This document shows positions 9,426 through 17,543 of a DNA stretch of 64,000 bases, in pieces. Numbering within the stretch: the first letter of the stretch is position 1; each line of letters opens with the position of its first letter. The stretch covers positions 18,915-82,914 of the forward strand of contig NZ_RJMV01000008.1 in assembly GCF_003943735.1 (NCBI RefSeq), read 5' to 3'. Position numbers and translations under genes: made by a program. The DNA comes from Streptococcus sanguinis. Its GTDB lineage: Bacteria > Bacillota > Bacilli > Lactobacillales > Streptococcaceae. The notes below the pieces were generated by a model. That model searched no databases and had not been told where the DNA came from. It saw nothing but the letters and a program-made list of their open reading frames with translations.

Positions 9426-10499
9426 TCAATCAGCAAATACATCTTCCAGCAGAGACTCGGAACGAGGAATCGGACTGTCTTGAGCAAATTTGATAGCTTC
9501 TTCCACATCCTTTCGAGACTCCTCTAATATGGCATCAAGTTCCTCTTCAGTCAAGAGGCCATGCTCGATAGCGTAGTCACGGAAGACATCTAGAGCATCC
9601 ACATCAGCCCAGTCTTTTTCTTCACCTTCCAAAGCCTTATACTTCTGCTCATCCCCTTCAAAGTGACCATGATCCCGATATGTTACAGCTTCAATTAAGG
9701 TAGGTCCTTCACCTCTACGAGCCCGCTCTACAGCTTCCTTGGCTACTTGGTAGACAGCAAATAAATCCTTACCATTAACCCGAACGCCGGGCATATTATA
9801 AGCAGCCGCTCTCTCAGCAATGGTGCCAGACGCTGAAGAATACCATTGCGGTGTCGATTCTGCAAAGAGGTTGTTTTCATTGACAAAGATAACTGGCAGT
9901 TTCCAAATTGATGCCATATTGAGACATTCGTGGAAATTCCCTTCATTGGCCGCACCGTCACCAAAGAAGCAGACAGCCACACTATCGGTTTTCAAGTACT
10001 TGTTTCGCATAGCAGCACCGGTAGCTAGACCAAAGCCTCCACCAACCATACCATTGGCACCGAGAATCCCCTTGTCCAAATCGGCGATGTGCATAGATCC
10101 GCCTTTTCCTTTTCCAAGCCCAGTCTCCTTGCCAAAAATTTCTGCCATCATTCCCTTTAAATCACCGCCCTTAGCAACACAGTGACCGTGTCCCCGGTGA
10201 GTACTGGTAATATAGTCCTTGTCTGTCAGATTGGCACAGACGCCAGTAGCAATCGCTTCCTCTCCAGCATAAAGGTGAACAAAACCAGGAATCTGTCCTG
10301 CAGCAAAGAAACGCCGAGTATTTTCCTCAAAATTACGGATATCCCACATAGTTTTATACATGGTCTTGACTTTTTCTTTGGAAACCTGCTCTACTTCAAC
10401 TTCAGTAGCATCATAGACTTTTAAATCTACTAGCTCTGATACAGCACTTTGGTTTCTTGTTTTGCTCAATTGTTGTGGTAAATCTTTATAATTTGACAT
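9426..10499 (-). CDS. acoA: Dehydrogenase E1 component, alpha subunit (thiamine-diphosphate dependent)
   Basis: This 357-residue E1 alpha subunit decarboxylates the 2-oxo substrate and passes the acetyl group to lipoyl-E2. The thiamine diphosphate motif is clear: G-D-G-A-A-N-E-G starts it and V-N-E-N-N ends it, about 30 residues apart. The phosphorylation-loop-like H-R-G-H-G-H, which contacts the cofactor, is also present. An N-terminal extension of about 40 charged residues precedes the conserved core. It is the second gene of the operon, 15 nt after the E3 gene. Confidence 0.9.
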   Translation of the reverse strand: MSNYKDLPQQLSKTRNQSAVSELVDLKVYDATEVEVEQVSKEKVKTMYKTMWDIRNFEENTRRFFAAGQIPGFVHLYAGEEAIATGVCANLTDKDYITSTHRGHGHCVAKGGDLKGMMAEIFGKETGLGKGKGGSMHIADLDKGILGANGMVGGGFGLATGAAMRNKYLKTDSVAVCFFGDGAANEGNFHECLNMASIWKLPVIFVNENNLFAESTPQWYSSASGTIAERAAAYNMPGVRVNGKDLFAVYQVAKEAVERARRGEGPTLIEAVTYRDHGHFEGDEQKYKALEGEEKDWADVDALDVFRDYAIEHGLLTEEELDAILEESRKDVEEAIKFAQDSPIPRSESLLEDVFAD

Positions 10500-10514
10500 A
10501 TTTTTACCTCCTCA

Positions 10515-11855
10515 TTAATCGTCCTGAACAAGTCTTTTAGCGACCTCTTGTATTAGTTCTGATGTGGTAGGATGAGCAAAAACTGTTTCAAGAACTTGAT
10601 CCAGCGTTGCTTCAGCCTGCCTCAGCAAAATCAAATTCTGCAGAAGATCTGTACCGTTCGGACCAACGATGACTGCACCTAGCAGAAGATGGTATTGCTT
10701 TTCTGAGATTAGCTTGACATAGCCCTCCGTCTCACCTATTGCGATAGCCCGCCCATTATAAGAGAAAGGCAGCTTCTCGACCAGAACATCATAGCCGGCC
10801 TGCTCAGCCTCTTCCTTGCTGAGACCAAAAGAAGCTACTTCAGGATTGGTGTAGAGTGAACGGGGAACACCCAGCGGATCAACTGCTTCTTCAGCTCTCC
10901 GGCAGATAGCTCTTACAGCCTTTATTCCTTCTGCACTAGCTACGTGAGCCAGCATATAAGATTCCAAGAGATCACCGATAGCATAAACATGCTCTTTGGA
11001 TGTTTCGTAGTATTGATCTACCTTGACAAAATTCCGATCTGTCAAGGCTAATCCCATATCCTTTGCTAGCTCTAGATTTGGTTTGCGGCCAGTAGCGACC
11101 AAAAGATGGTCAAAAGCAACCTGCTCGTTCTCAAGTAATACAGAATTAGAAGTTACTTCCTTTATCTGCGCTCCCTGATAAATCATCACCCCCATTTTCT
11201 TTAATTTCTTTTGAATCACATGTCGCGCTTCTGCTTCTTCAGTCAAAAGGATTTCCGGCGCAACCTCAATAACAGTGACAGCAACACCCAGAGGAGCCAT
11301 AGCAAAAGCTAGCTCAATTGCGATAACGCCACCTCCGATAATGACCAACTTCTCAGGAAGCTCCCTCAAGTCAAAAAACGTATCCGTCGTTAGATAGTCA
11401 ACCTGTTCCAATCCCTTGATAGGAGGCACAAAAGGATAACTGCCAGTAGCCAAAATCACATCTTTGCCACTGATTTCTTTACCATTGACGGAGAAAGTTC
11501 GGTCTTTGACAAACTTGGCCTGCCCTTGGATATATTCAATACCTAAAGACTTAAAGCTAGCATGAATTCCAGATTGCAAACTGGCAATAACCTGATTCTT
11601 TCGGTCTACCAATTTCTCAAAATCAATCCTTTCAAGCTTGCTCTCAACGCCATAACGCCTAGCTTCCTCCATTGTCAGCAACCAATGACCGTGCTGGAGA
11701 TAGGCCTTAGACGGTATACACCCTACATTCAGGCAGGTTCCGCCGATAGACTTCTTTTCTACCACGGCCACATTTTTTCCCAAACGAGCTGCTTCTTCAG
11801 CAGCCACATAACCACCCGGTCCAGCACCGATAATCAAAACATCATAAACAGACAA
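10515..11855 (-). CDS. acoL: Dihydrolipoamide dehydrogenase (E3)
   Basis: This 446-residue FAD disulfide oxidoreductase reoxidises dihydrolipoyl-E2 and makes NADH. Visible motifs are the N-terminal FAD fold G-A-G-P-G-G, the redox-active pair C-L-N-V-G-C, the NAD fold G-G-G-V-I-A, and the C-terminal H-P-T-T-S-E with the active-site His. There is no N-terminal lipoyl domain, unlike some streptococcal E3 proteins. The reading frame is open further upstream, to 11900. The start taken here is the TTG at 11853-11855, because GAAAGGAGG lies 6 nt before it. It is the first gene of the operon, preceded by an inverted repeat and a candidate cre box. Confidence 0.88.
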   Translation of the reverse strand: MSVYDVLIIGAGPGGYVAAEEAARLGKNVAVVEKKSIGGTCLNVGCIPSKAYLQHGHWLLTMEEARRYGVESKLERIDFEKLVDRKNQVIASLQSGIHASFKSLGIEYIQGQAKFVKDRTFSVNGKEISGKDVILATGSYPFVPPIKGLEQVDYLTTDTFFDLRELPEKLVIIGGGVIAIELAFAMAPLGVAVTVIEVAPEILLTEEAEARHVIQKKLKKMGVMIYQGAQIKEVTSNSVLLENEQVAFDHLLVATGRKPNLELAKDMGLALTDRNFVKVDQYYETSKEHVYAIGDLLESYMLAHVASAEGIKAVRAICRRAEEAVDPLGVPRSLYTNPEVASFGLSKEEAEQAGYDVLVEKLPFSYNGRAIAIGETEGYVKLISEKQYHLLLGAVIVGPNGTDLLQNLILLRQAEATLDQVLETVFAHPTTSELIQEVAKRLVQDD

Positions 11856-11890
11856 AACAGGCCTCCTTTCATAAAATGCAAAGAGTGCTC

Positions 11891-11914
11891 CAACAATCAA
11901 ATTGATTGCTGTTG
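11891..11914. promoter_or_regulatory. Inverted repeat upstream of the E3 gene
   Basis: CAACAATCAA (11891-11900) is mirrored by TTGATTGCTGTTG with one extra base in the right arm. It lies about 35 nt upstream of the start and just before the ribosome binding site. A second small repeat, AGATAC/GTATCT, lies at 11920-11936. These could be an operator or a leader hairpin. No protein can be named. Confidence 0.4.
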
Positions 11915-12032
11915 ACTATAGATACAAAAAGTATCTCATTATTTTTCGTATTTCTAAGACTCATTTTAAAATCTCAGGATAGAGTCTGCTCAGAAGCTAT
12001 GAACCTCCTTTCTGTATTTTTTTGTCTATACA

Positions 12033-12047
12033 TAGTAAGCGCTTCCT
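12033..12047 (-). promoter_or_regulatory. Candidate cre (CcpA) site before the dehydrogenase operon
   Basis: TAGTAAGCGCTTCCT matches the cre consensus WTGNAANCGNWNNCW at 14 of 15 positions, and the opposite strand also matches with one mismatch. It lies between the Clp gene and the E3 gene, where the operon promoter must be. This suggests carbon catabolite control. Confidence 0.5.
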
Positions 12048-12060
12048 TTTTAGAAGAAAC

Positions 12061-14304
12061 TTATGCCAAATAATTAAAATCCAGTTGCCCATCTTTCAAA
12101 CTGACATGAACTGTCATTTCAGTTGTTTCCTTATTTTCGACCAAATAACGAGCCAAAGGCGTTTCTAGATAGCGCATAATGCTTCTTTGAATAGGACGAG
12201 CACCAAACTCTGGTTGGTAGTCCTGCTGGGCTAAAAAAGCATAGACTTCTTCTCTCAGATGAAGCTGAATCTTCTGAAGTTCCAACCTTTCCTGAAGTTG
12301 CCGAACCATAATCTTTACGATATTGACCATATCTTCTGCCCTCAGAGGATTGAAAATAACCGTCTCGTCAATCCGATTTAAAAACTCTGGTCTAAAACTA
12401 TGTTGCAGCAAGGATAGAACTTCATCCCGCGTTTCCTCAGTCAGTCCCTGTTTACTTTTTAGACTTTCCAAAATCTGCTGGGAGCCAATATTGCTTGTCA
12501 TAATCAAAATAGTATTTTTAAAGTCAATAGTACGGCCTTTAGAATCTGTCAAGCGTCCTTCGTCCAAGACTTGCAGCAAGGTATTGAATACATCCGGATG
12601 GGCTTTCTCAATCTCATCCAGCAAGACAATCGAATAAAGCCTCCTACGAACAGCTTCTGTCAGCTGTCCTCCCTCTTCAAATCCTACGTAACCTGGTGGC
12701 GGACCAACTAAACGAGCCACAGCATGTTTTTCCATGTACTCAGACATATCCAGCCGGACCATTTCCAGCTCATTACCAAACAGCCGCTCAGCAAGGGCTT
12801 TAGCAAGAGCAGTCTTCCCGACTCCAGTTGGCCCCAGAAAGAGAAAGGACCCAATAGGACGCTTTGGATTTTGAATTCCTGCTCTCGAGCGCAAAATAGC
12901 CTCCGAAACCTTTTGAACAGCTTGGTCTTGCCCTACAATTCTCTGGCGCAGGAGCTTGTCTAGATTTAGAAGGTGTTCGCGCTCATTGTCCATGATTCCC
13001 TGCACTTTGATTCCTGTTATACGCTCTACGATACTAGCTATATCTTCACGACTGACGTCTGGCTGCTCAGTTTGCGCTTGACCTAGCTGGATTTTCTTAA
13101 CAGCACACGCCTCATCAATCAAGTCCAGTGCCTTATCAGGCAAATAACGATCTGACAGATAACGAATTGAAAGACTGATTGCTGCCTGCAAGGCTTCGTC
13201 CGTCAGCCTAACTCCGTGAAAGTCCTGATAATTCTCCCGCAGTCCTTGCAGAATTGTCAATGCCTTATCTTGGTCAGGCTCCTCAATGCGAATCCGCTGG
13301 AAACGCCCCTCCAAAGCTTGATCTAGCTCGAAGCTTTCCCGATAAGCAGCAAAAGTCGTTGTACCAATGATATTAATCTGTCCCTGAGCCAAGAGCGGCT
13401 TTAAAAGATTACCTGCATCAAGAGAGCCCTCTGTCCGACCTGCCGTCACGATTTGGTGAATATCCTCAATATAAAGAATAATCTTTCCCTTAGCAGCCAG
13501 CACCTCATCCAAAACAGCCTTGAAGCGCTCTTCAAACTCTCCTCTATACTTAGTCCCAGCAATCAATCCGCCTAGATTTAACTTAAAAACTTCCTTGCCC
13601 TGCAATTTTTCTGGAACATCATCAGCAAGCAGTCTTCTAACAAACCCCTCTATCACTTTGGATTTTCCAACACCTGGAAAACCTAGGAGAATGGCATTGC
13701 TTTTCTCTTTCCTACACAGCACACGGATTATATCGTCAATTTCGTCTTTTCGACCAATTACTTGTCTACCGGTCTGGTCTGCCAACCACTGATTAAAGTT
13801 AGTTGCATATTTGCTCAAGGCTTGATAGCGACTCTCCTGACTGGAAGAGACAGCTCGTTTGCCTTGGCGAGCCTTATTCAACTTTTTCGCAACCATTTCC
13901 TTATCAATCCCAGCCTGCTTTAAAAAGACAGTTATCGGATTTCGCTGCTGGTGAAATAGACTGAGAATCAGGTGTTCTACTGTTACCACCTCATCTCTCA
14001 GTTCCGTCCTCTCAGCCTCTGCATCATCCAAAAGATTCTTGAGACGCTGGCTATACTGACGTCCAAATCGGTTCGTGTCCGTATGTGAAAATACAGGAAT
14101 CTTGGCTAGTTCCTGATTGATGACACTAATAAATTCATTAATATCAAGGTCCAAACCGGTATAGAATTCCAAAGCAAAAGCCTGAGGCTGGGTCAGCACT
14201 GTCCAGACATGCGGAATGTCCACTTGATAATTGTGTTTTTGAATAGCTAATTCCTTTGCAGCTTTTAGTACTTCTTGCAAAAGATTGGTATAGTGTTCGG
14301 TCAT
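12061..14304 (-). CDS. ClpB-like AAA+ ATPase without a coiled-coil middle domain
   Basis: This 747-residue double AAA+ protein has a Clp N-domain (about 1-150), NBD1 with Walker A Lys214 (G-F-P-G-V-G-K-S) and NBD2 with Walker A Lys497 (G-P-T-G-V-G-K-T). The D2 domain resembles ClpB closely. No ClpP-docking tripeptide loop is seen after T-S-N-I-G-S, so it should not feed ClpP. The roughly 120-residue M-domain of ClpB, which recruits DnaK, is missing: about 25 residues join the end of NBD1 to the V-E-R-I-T-G-I linker. It could therefore be a stand-alone unfoldase. Its own promoter with a cre box lies upstream, and it stands directly before the dehydrogenase operon. A clpC-type name is less likely. 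Confidence 0.75.
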   Translation of the reverse strand: MTEHYTNLLQEVLKAAKELAIQKHNYQVDIPHVWTVLTQPQAFALEFYTGLDLDINEFISVINQELAKIPVFSHTDTNRFGRQYSQRLKNLLDDAEAERTELRDEVVTVEHLILSLFHQQRNPITVFLKQAGIDKEMVAKKLNKARQGKRAVSSSQESRYQALSKYATNFNQWLADQTGRQVIGRKDEIDDIIRVLCRKEKSNAILLGFPGVGKSKVIEGFVRRLLADDVPEKLQGKEVFKLNLGGLIAGTKYRGEFEERFKAVLDEVLAAKGKIILYIEDIHQIVTAGRTEGSLDAGNLLKPLLAQGQINIIGTTTFAAYRESFELDQALEGRFQRIRIEEPDQDKALTILQGLRENYQDFHGVRLTDEALQAAISLSIRYLSDRYLPDKALDLIDEACAVKKIQLGQAQTEQPDVSREDIASIVERITGIKVQGIMDNEREHLLNLDKLLRQRIVGQDQAVQKVSEAILRSRAGIQNPKRPIGSFLFLGPTGVGKTALAKALAERLFGNELEMVRLDMSEYMEKHAVARLVGPPPGYVGFEEGGQLTEAVRRRLYSIVLLDEIEKAHPDVFNTLLQVLDEGRLTDSKGRTIDFKNTILIMTSNIGSQQILESLKSKQGLTEETRDEVLSLLQHSFRPEFLNRIDETVIFNPLRAEDMVNIVKIMVRQLQERLELQKIQLHLREEVYAFLAQQDYQPEFGARPIQRSIMRYLETPLARYLVENKETTEMTVHVSLKDGQLDFNYLA

Positions 14305-14405
14305 ATAGTTTCCTCGCTTTTCTACTGAAAACCAAAGACAACTGCAAACAATATTTTGAAATTTAACCTATTTTAACAAAAACTTAACTTGATAATCTTA
14401 TGTTT

Positions 14406-14455
14406 ATTATATCATTTTCACAATCAATATACTAGAAAAAATGTAAGCGTTTTTT
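14406..14455 (-). promoter_or_regulatory. Extended -10 promoter and cre box of the Clp gene
   Basis: Read on the minus strand, TGATATAAT (14414-14406) is an extended -10; no good -35 is present. The cre-like ATGTAAGCGTTTTTT at 14441-14455 (plus-strand reading) matches 14 of 15 consensus positions and lies just upstream of the expected -35 region. CcpA could repress or activate here. No convincing CtsR operator was found. Confidence 0.5.
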
Positions 14456-14492
14456 CATGTTTTAATCTAATTTTAACAAAAGATTGTGAAAA

Positions 14493-14535
14493 AAAGAGCA
14501 CTGACTTATCCTAAAGGGACAAACCAACACTCTTT
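14493..14535 (-). terminator. Terminator of the second MATE gene
   Basis: On the minus strand AAAGAGTGTTG pairs with CAGTGCTCTTT, with several G-T pairs, and is followed by a T-run. It overlaps the stop codon of the MATE gene at 14534. Confidence 0.6.
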
Positions 14536-15877
14536 AATTTGTAATATTTTTAGCCAAACGATTAAGCCGCCACTGAAAGAGAATGCCGCTCGTCACCAAG
14601 CTAGCAATGAGGCCAATCCAATATCCATAAGGGCCTAAACTAGTATAGTAATCTAAGAAGAGTCCCAGGGGAAGCGAAACTCCCCAATAAGCAATCAGAC
14701 CCAAGTAAAACGGCACCTGAGTATCCTTATAGCCCCGAAGAATGCCCTGCAAAGGAGCCGCAAAAGTATCTGCCAACTGGAAAAAGAGGCTGTAGGTCAG
14801 AAAAACAGATGTCATACGGATAAACTCGGTATCCGACCCATAGAGAGCAGCCACACGGTCTCGTAAGATATAGAGAAAGAAGAAGGTAAATCCAGCAATT
14901 CCCAAGGCCGTCAGCCGCCCAAGTTTACAAAATTTCTTAACATCGTCAGGACGATTAGCTCCAATTTCATAAGAAACAATGATGGACATTGAGGTTGAAA
15001 TACTCATAGGAAAGGCATACATTAAGTTTGAAAAATTCATGGCCGCCTGATGGCTGGCAATGATTAGTGACGAAAACTTAGCCATGACCAGTCCAACAAC
15101 CGAGAAAATCACGACTTCAGCAAAAACCGTTCCTCCGATAGGCAGTCCAAGTCGAATGCCTTCGATTAAGCCCTTTTTCTCTAACGGTCGAATCTTCAAT
15201 AGCTCATAGGATTGGACTTTTGGATGTTTGACTGCTACTAACAAGGATATGAGGAGCAAAACCCAATAAGCCAAAGAAGTCCCAAGTCCAGCTCCGGCTC
15301 CACCCATTTCTGGAAATCCAAATGCTCCGTATATTAGGGCATAATTGAAAGAGCCATTCAAGGGCAAGAGTAAGAGCATGAGATACATGGAAAGCTTAGT
15401 CAACCCTAGAGCATCAAACAGAGAACGGATGGTGCTAAAGAGCAAAAGAGGAATAATACCAAGCGCCAGATACCAAAGATAGTTCTTAGCTACTTCTTCT
15501 ACTAAAGGCTCTAGTCCAAGGTGAGACAAAACCAGAGGAGCACCCACAAATACCAAGGCAAATAAAATTAGCGATAGCCCTAAAGAAAGATAAATAAACT
15601 GATAGAAATCAGCAGCAATTTTTTCTTTTTTGCCCTGTCCTAAATGATGCCCAATTATGGGTACCAAGGCCGACACAATCCCTATCAGCAAATCGAAAAA
15701 TGGAATCCAAAGACTAGTTGCCATAGAAACACCAGCCAGATGCAGAGTGTCATACCGGCCAGTCATGGTCGTATCGACAAATGAAGCTGAAAAATTGGCC
15801 AGTTGGTAGATCAAAATTGGCAAAAAAATAGAAATAAAGAACTGCATCCGCTGCTGTAAATTATGAGTTTGGTGCAT
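14534..15877 (-). CDS. MATE family efflux transporter (DinF/NorM-like)
   Basis: This 447-residue protein has 12 predicted membrane segments and MATE motifs in both halves (F-V-D-T-T-M-T-G-R after helix 1, and I-A-S-H-Q-A-A in the middle). It is unlike the MATE protein at 2797-4146 in sequence and so is a separate subfamily. It is monocistronic: it has its own promoter at 15951-15979 and a terminator at the stop codon. The role is probably export of a drug or metabolite by cation antiport, with the substrate unknown. Confidence 0.85.
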   Translation of the reverse strand: MHQTHNLQQRMQFFISIFLPILIYQLANFSASFVDTTMTGRYDTLHLAGVSMATSLWIPFFDLLIGIVSALVPIIGHHLGQGKKEKIAADFYQFIYLSLGLSLILFALVFVGAPLVLSHLGLEPLVEEVAKNYLWYLALGIIPLLLFSTIRSLFDALGLTKLSMYLMLLLLPLNGSFNYALIYGAFGFPEMGGAGAGLGTSLAYWVLLLISLLVAVKHPKVQSYELLKIRPLEKKGLIEGIRLGLPIGGTVFAEVVIFSVVGLVMAKFSSLIIASHQAAMNFSNLMYAFPMSISTSMSIIVSYEIGANRPDDVKKFCKLGRLTALGIAGFTFFFLYILRDRVAALYGSDTEFIRMTSVFLTYSLFFQLADTFAAPLQGILRGYKDTQVPFYLGLIAYWGVSLPLGLFLDYYTSLGPYGYWIGLIASLVTSGILFQWRLNRLAKNITN

Positions 15878-15950
15878 AGAAATCCCTCAAAAACTTTTTC
15901 TACCCAAGTAAAATCAATGAGCTTAGATTTTTAAAATATCAACTATCTTT

Positions 15951-15979
15951 ACTATACTATAAGCCAGACAGATAGTCAA
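15951..15979 (-). promoter_or_regulatory. Promoter of the second MATE gene
   Basis: TTGACT (15979-15974) and TATAGT (15956-15951) are separated by 17 nt on the minus strand, close to the sigma-A consensus. It lies just past the xpt stop codon, about 75 nt before the MATE start. Confidence 0.7.
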
Positions 15980-15992
15980 AAGGAAAAGGAAA

Positions 15993-16574
15993 TCATATAT
16001 CTGCCTCAGTAAAGACAACCTGCCCCTTCTCAAATCCAGCAATGCGAGCCAAAGAAAGGACACGATAACCAGCAGCTTCCAAAAGTTGACGGCCATCCTG
16101 AAAGGATTTTTCAATGACAATGCCAAGCGCTTCAACTTGCGCTCCTGCTTGCTCAATAATGGTAATCAAGCCCTTGGCTGCCTGACCGTTAGCTAAAAAA
16201 TCGTCAATAATCAGCACCTTATCGTCAGAGGTGAGAAATTTGCCAGCAATCGAAACGGTCGAAGTCACTTGCTTGGTGAAAGAGTATACTTCAGCTGTCA
16301 AAATCCCCTCTGTCATGGTGATGTTTTTGGCTTTCTTGGCGAATATCATTGGTAGCCCCAGAGCCTCTGCTACGTAGACAGCCGGAGCAATACCAGAAGC
16401 TTCAATGGTCACTACCTTGGTAATTCCTGCGTCCTTTACCGCTTCCGCAAAGACCTGGCCAATCTCTTTCATCAGAGAAAAATCAACCTGATGAGTCAGA
16501 AAAGAGTCAACTTTAAGGATATTTTCACCTAACACCTGTCCATCTCTGAGAATCCGTTCTTCTAATGTTTTCAT
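15993..16574 (-). CDS. xpt: Xanthine phosphoribosyltransferase
   Basis: This 193-residue enzyme converts xanthine and PRPP to XMP in purine salvage. The PRPP-binding loop is visible as [13 protein letters not shown], and the start M-K-T-L-E-E-R-I is typical of Xpt. In most streptococci and bacilli xpt is followed by the permease gene pbuX under a guanine riboswitch. Here neither pbuX nor a purine aptamer is visible: only 64 nt separate it from tatA, and those contain a terminator hairpin and an AGGAGG site. Expression may depend on read-through from the tat operon. Confidence 0.92.
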   Translation of the reverse strand: MKTLEERILRDGQVLGENILKVDSFLTHQVDFSLMKEIGQVFAEAVKDAGITKVVTIEASGIAPAVYVAEALGLPMIFAKKAKNITMTEGILTAEVYSFTKQVTSTVSIAGKFLTSDDKVLIIDDFLANGQAAKGLITIIEQAGAQVEALGIVIEKSFQDGRQLLEAAGYRVLSLARIAGFEKGQVVFTEADI

Positions 16575-16610
16575 TTATCCTCCTTTTCAAAAACCATCCT
16601 GAATCTAGCA

Positions 16611-16636
16611 GAAAAACACGGCTATCCGTGCTTTTT
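16611..16636. terminator. Terminator after tatA
   Basis: GAAAAACACGG and CCGTGCTTTTTC form a hairpin with a CTAT loop and T/A runs on both sides. It should end the efe-tat transcript before xpt. Confidence 0.75.
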
Positions 16637-16638
16637 CT

Positions 16639-16827
16639 TTACTCTTTTTCATTTTTATTCTCGGTCTTATCTTCTTCTCCAGCATGATTGACTGCTTTTT
16701 TGAATTCTGAAAACATTTTACCGATAGATTGCCCCAGTTCGGGCAGGCGTTTTGGTCCGAAAATGAGCAGGGCTCCCAGAACAATAATGATTACTCCAGG
16801 TACTCCGATGTCTTTTAAAAGTCCCAT
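16639..16827 (-). CDS. tatA: Twin-arginine translocase subunit TatA
   Basis: This 62-residue protein has one N-terminal membrane helix with the F-G-P-K-R-L-P-E-L hinge, followed by an amphipathic helix and a charged tail. TatA forms the pore that moves folded proteins across the membrane. No TatB is present, as is usual for minimal Gram-positive Tat systems. Its start abuts the end of tatC, so the two are translationally coupled. It is the last gene of the efeO-efeB-efeU-tatC-tatA operon. Confidence 0.92.
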   Translation of the reverse strand: MGLLKDIGVPGVIIIVLGALLIFGPKRLPELGQSIGKMFSEFKKAVNHAGEEDKTENKNEKE

Positions 16828-17543
16828 TAATTTCTCCTCGTTGATTTTCTTTGATAAATGATGCGACTGAGCAAGATGCTGACTTCATAGAGCAAAATCA
16901 GAGGCACTGTCATAGTCAAGTCACTGATAAAGTCAGCCGGTGTCAGGATAACAGCTAAAACCAGCAAAATGAAGTAAGCGTATCGTCTATATTTTACCAA
17001 AAATTTCGGATTGAGCAAACCGATAGAAGTCAGAAAGGACACAAGAACTGGCAGCTCAAAAAGGCATGCAATCGGAATAGTGGTATGAAAGACGAAACTA
17101 AGATAATTCTGCGCTGTCAGCCGAGTCTCAAAGAGGCCCTCACCCAGTGACAGCAAAACCTGCAAAATAGCTGGAGTCACAAAGTAAAAGCCGAAAGCCA
17201 AACCAAGAACAAAACAGATAAAGGTAGCCGGGATATAAGCGAAAACAGCTCGTGCTTCATTAGCTCGCAAAGCTGGTCGGACAAACTCCCAGACCTGATA
17301 AACCAAAAATGGCAAGGTCAGGGAAAAAGCGACAAGGCTAGCCAGACTGATATAAATCCAAAGGATATCATCCGGCCCCAGAACCAGCAGCTTCTGCACA
17401 AAATTACTGGTCAGCCATCGATAAATATCGGCTGAAAAGAGCAAGCCAACCAGAAAAACCAGGAAGAAGCAAGCCACTACCGCTAGAAAACGCCGTCTGA
17501 ACTCCGTCAAATGCTCAATAATAGTCTGCTCTTTTTTATTCAT
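16827..17543 (-). CDS. tatC: Twin-arginine translocase subunit TatC
   Basis: This 238-residue protein has six membrane helices and the TatC N-terminal H-L-T-E-F-R-R-R motif, which helps bind twin-arginine signals, and an F-V-R-P-A-L loop. The frame stays open to 17585. The ATG at 17543 (M-N-K-K-E) is the usual family start and overlaps the efeU stop by 8 nt, which implies translational coupling. Its likely client is EfeB, encoded two genes upstream. Confidence 0.92.
   Translation of the reverse strand: MNKKEQTIIEHLTEFRRRFLAVVACFFLVFLVGLLFSADIYRWLTSNFVQKLLVLGPDDILWIYISLASLVAFSLTLPFLVYQVWEFVRPALRANEARAVFAYIPATFICFVLGLAFGFYFVTPAILQVLLSLGEGLFETRLTAQNYLSFVFHTTIPIACLFELPVLVSFLTSIGLLNPKFLVKYRRYAYFILLVLAVILTPADFISDLTMTVPLILLYEVSILLSRIIYQRKSTRRN

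Noticed and set aside
14362..14378. CtsR-like TTTAACCTATTTTAACA upstream of the Clp gene
   Set aside because: Two of the conserved G positions are A in both half-sites, so it differs from the TTTGACC-type operator too much to call.
15923..16156. 77-codon frame overlapping xpt
   Set aside because: Lies within the xpt coding region in a different frame, with no ribosome binding site; shadow of a well-supported gene.
16575..16638. Purine riboswitch before xpt
   Set aside because: Only 64 nt are available and they are occupied by a terminator hairpin and the Shine-Dalgarno sequence; no aptamer-like stems can fit.
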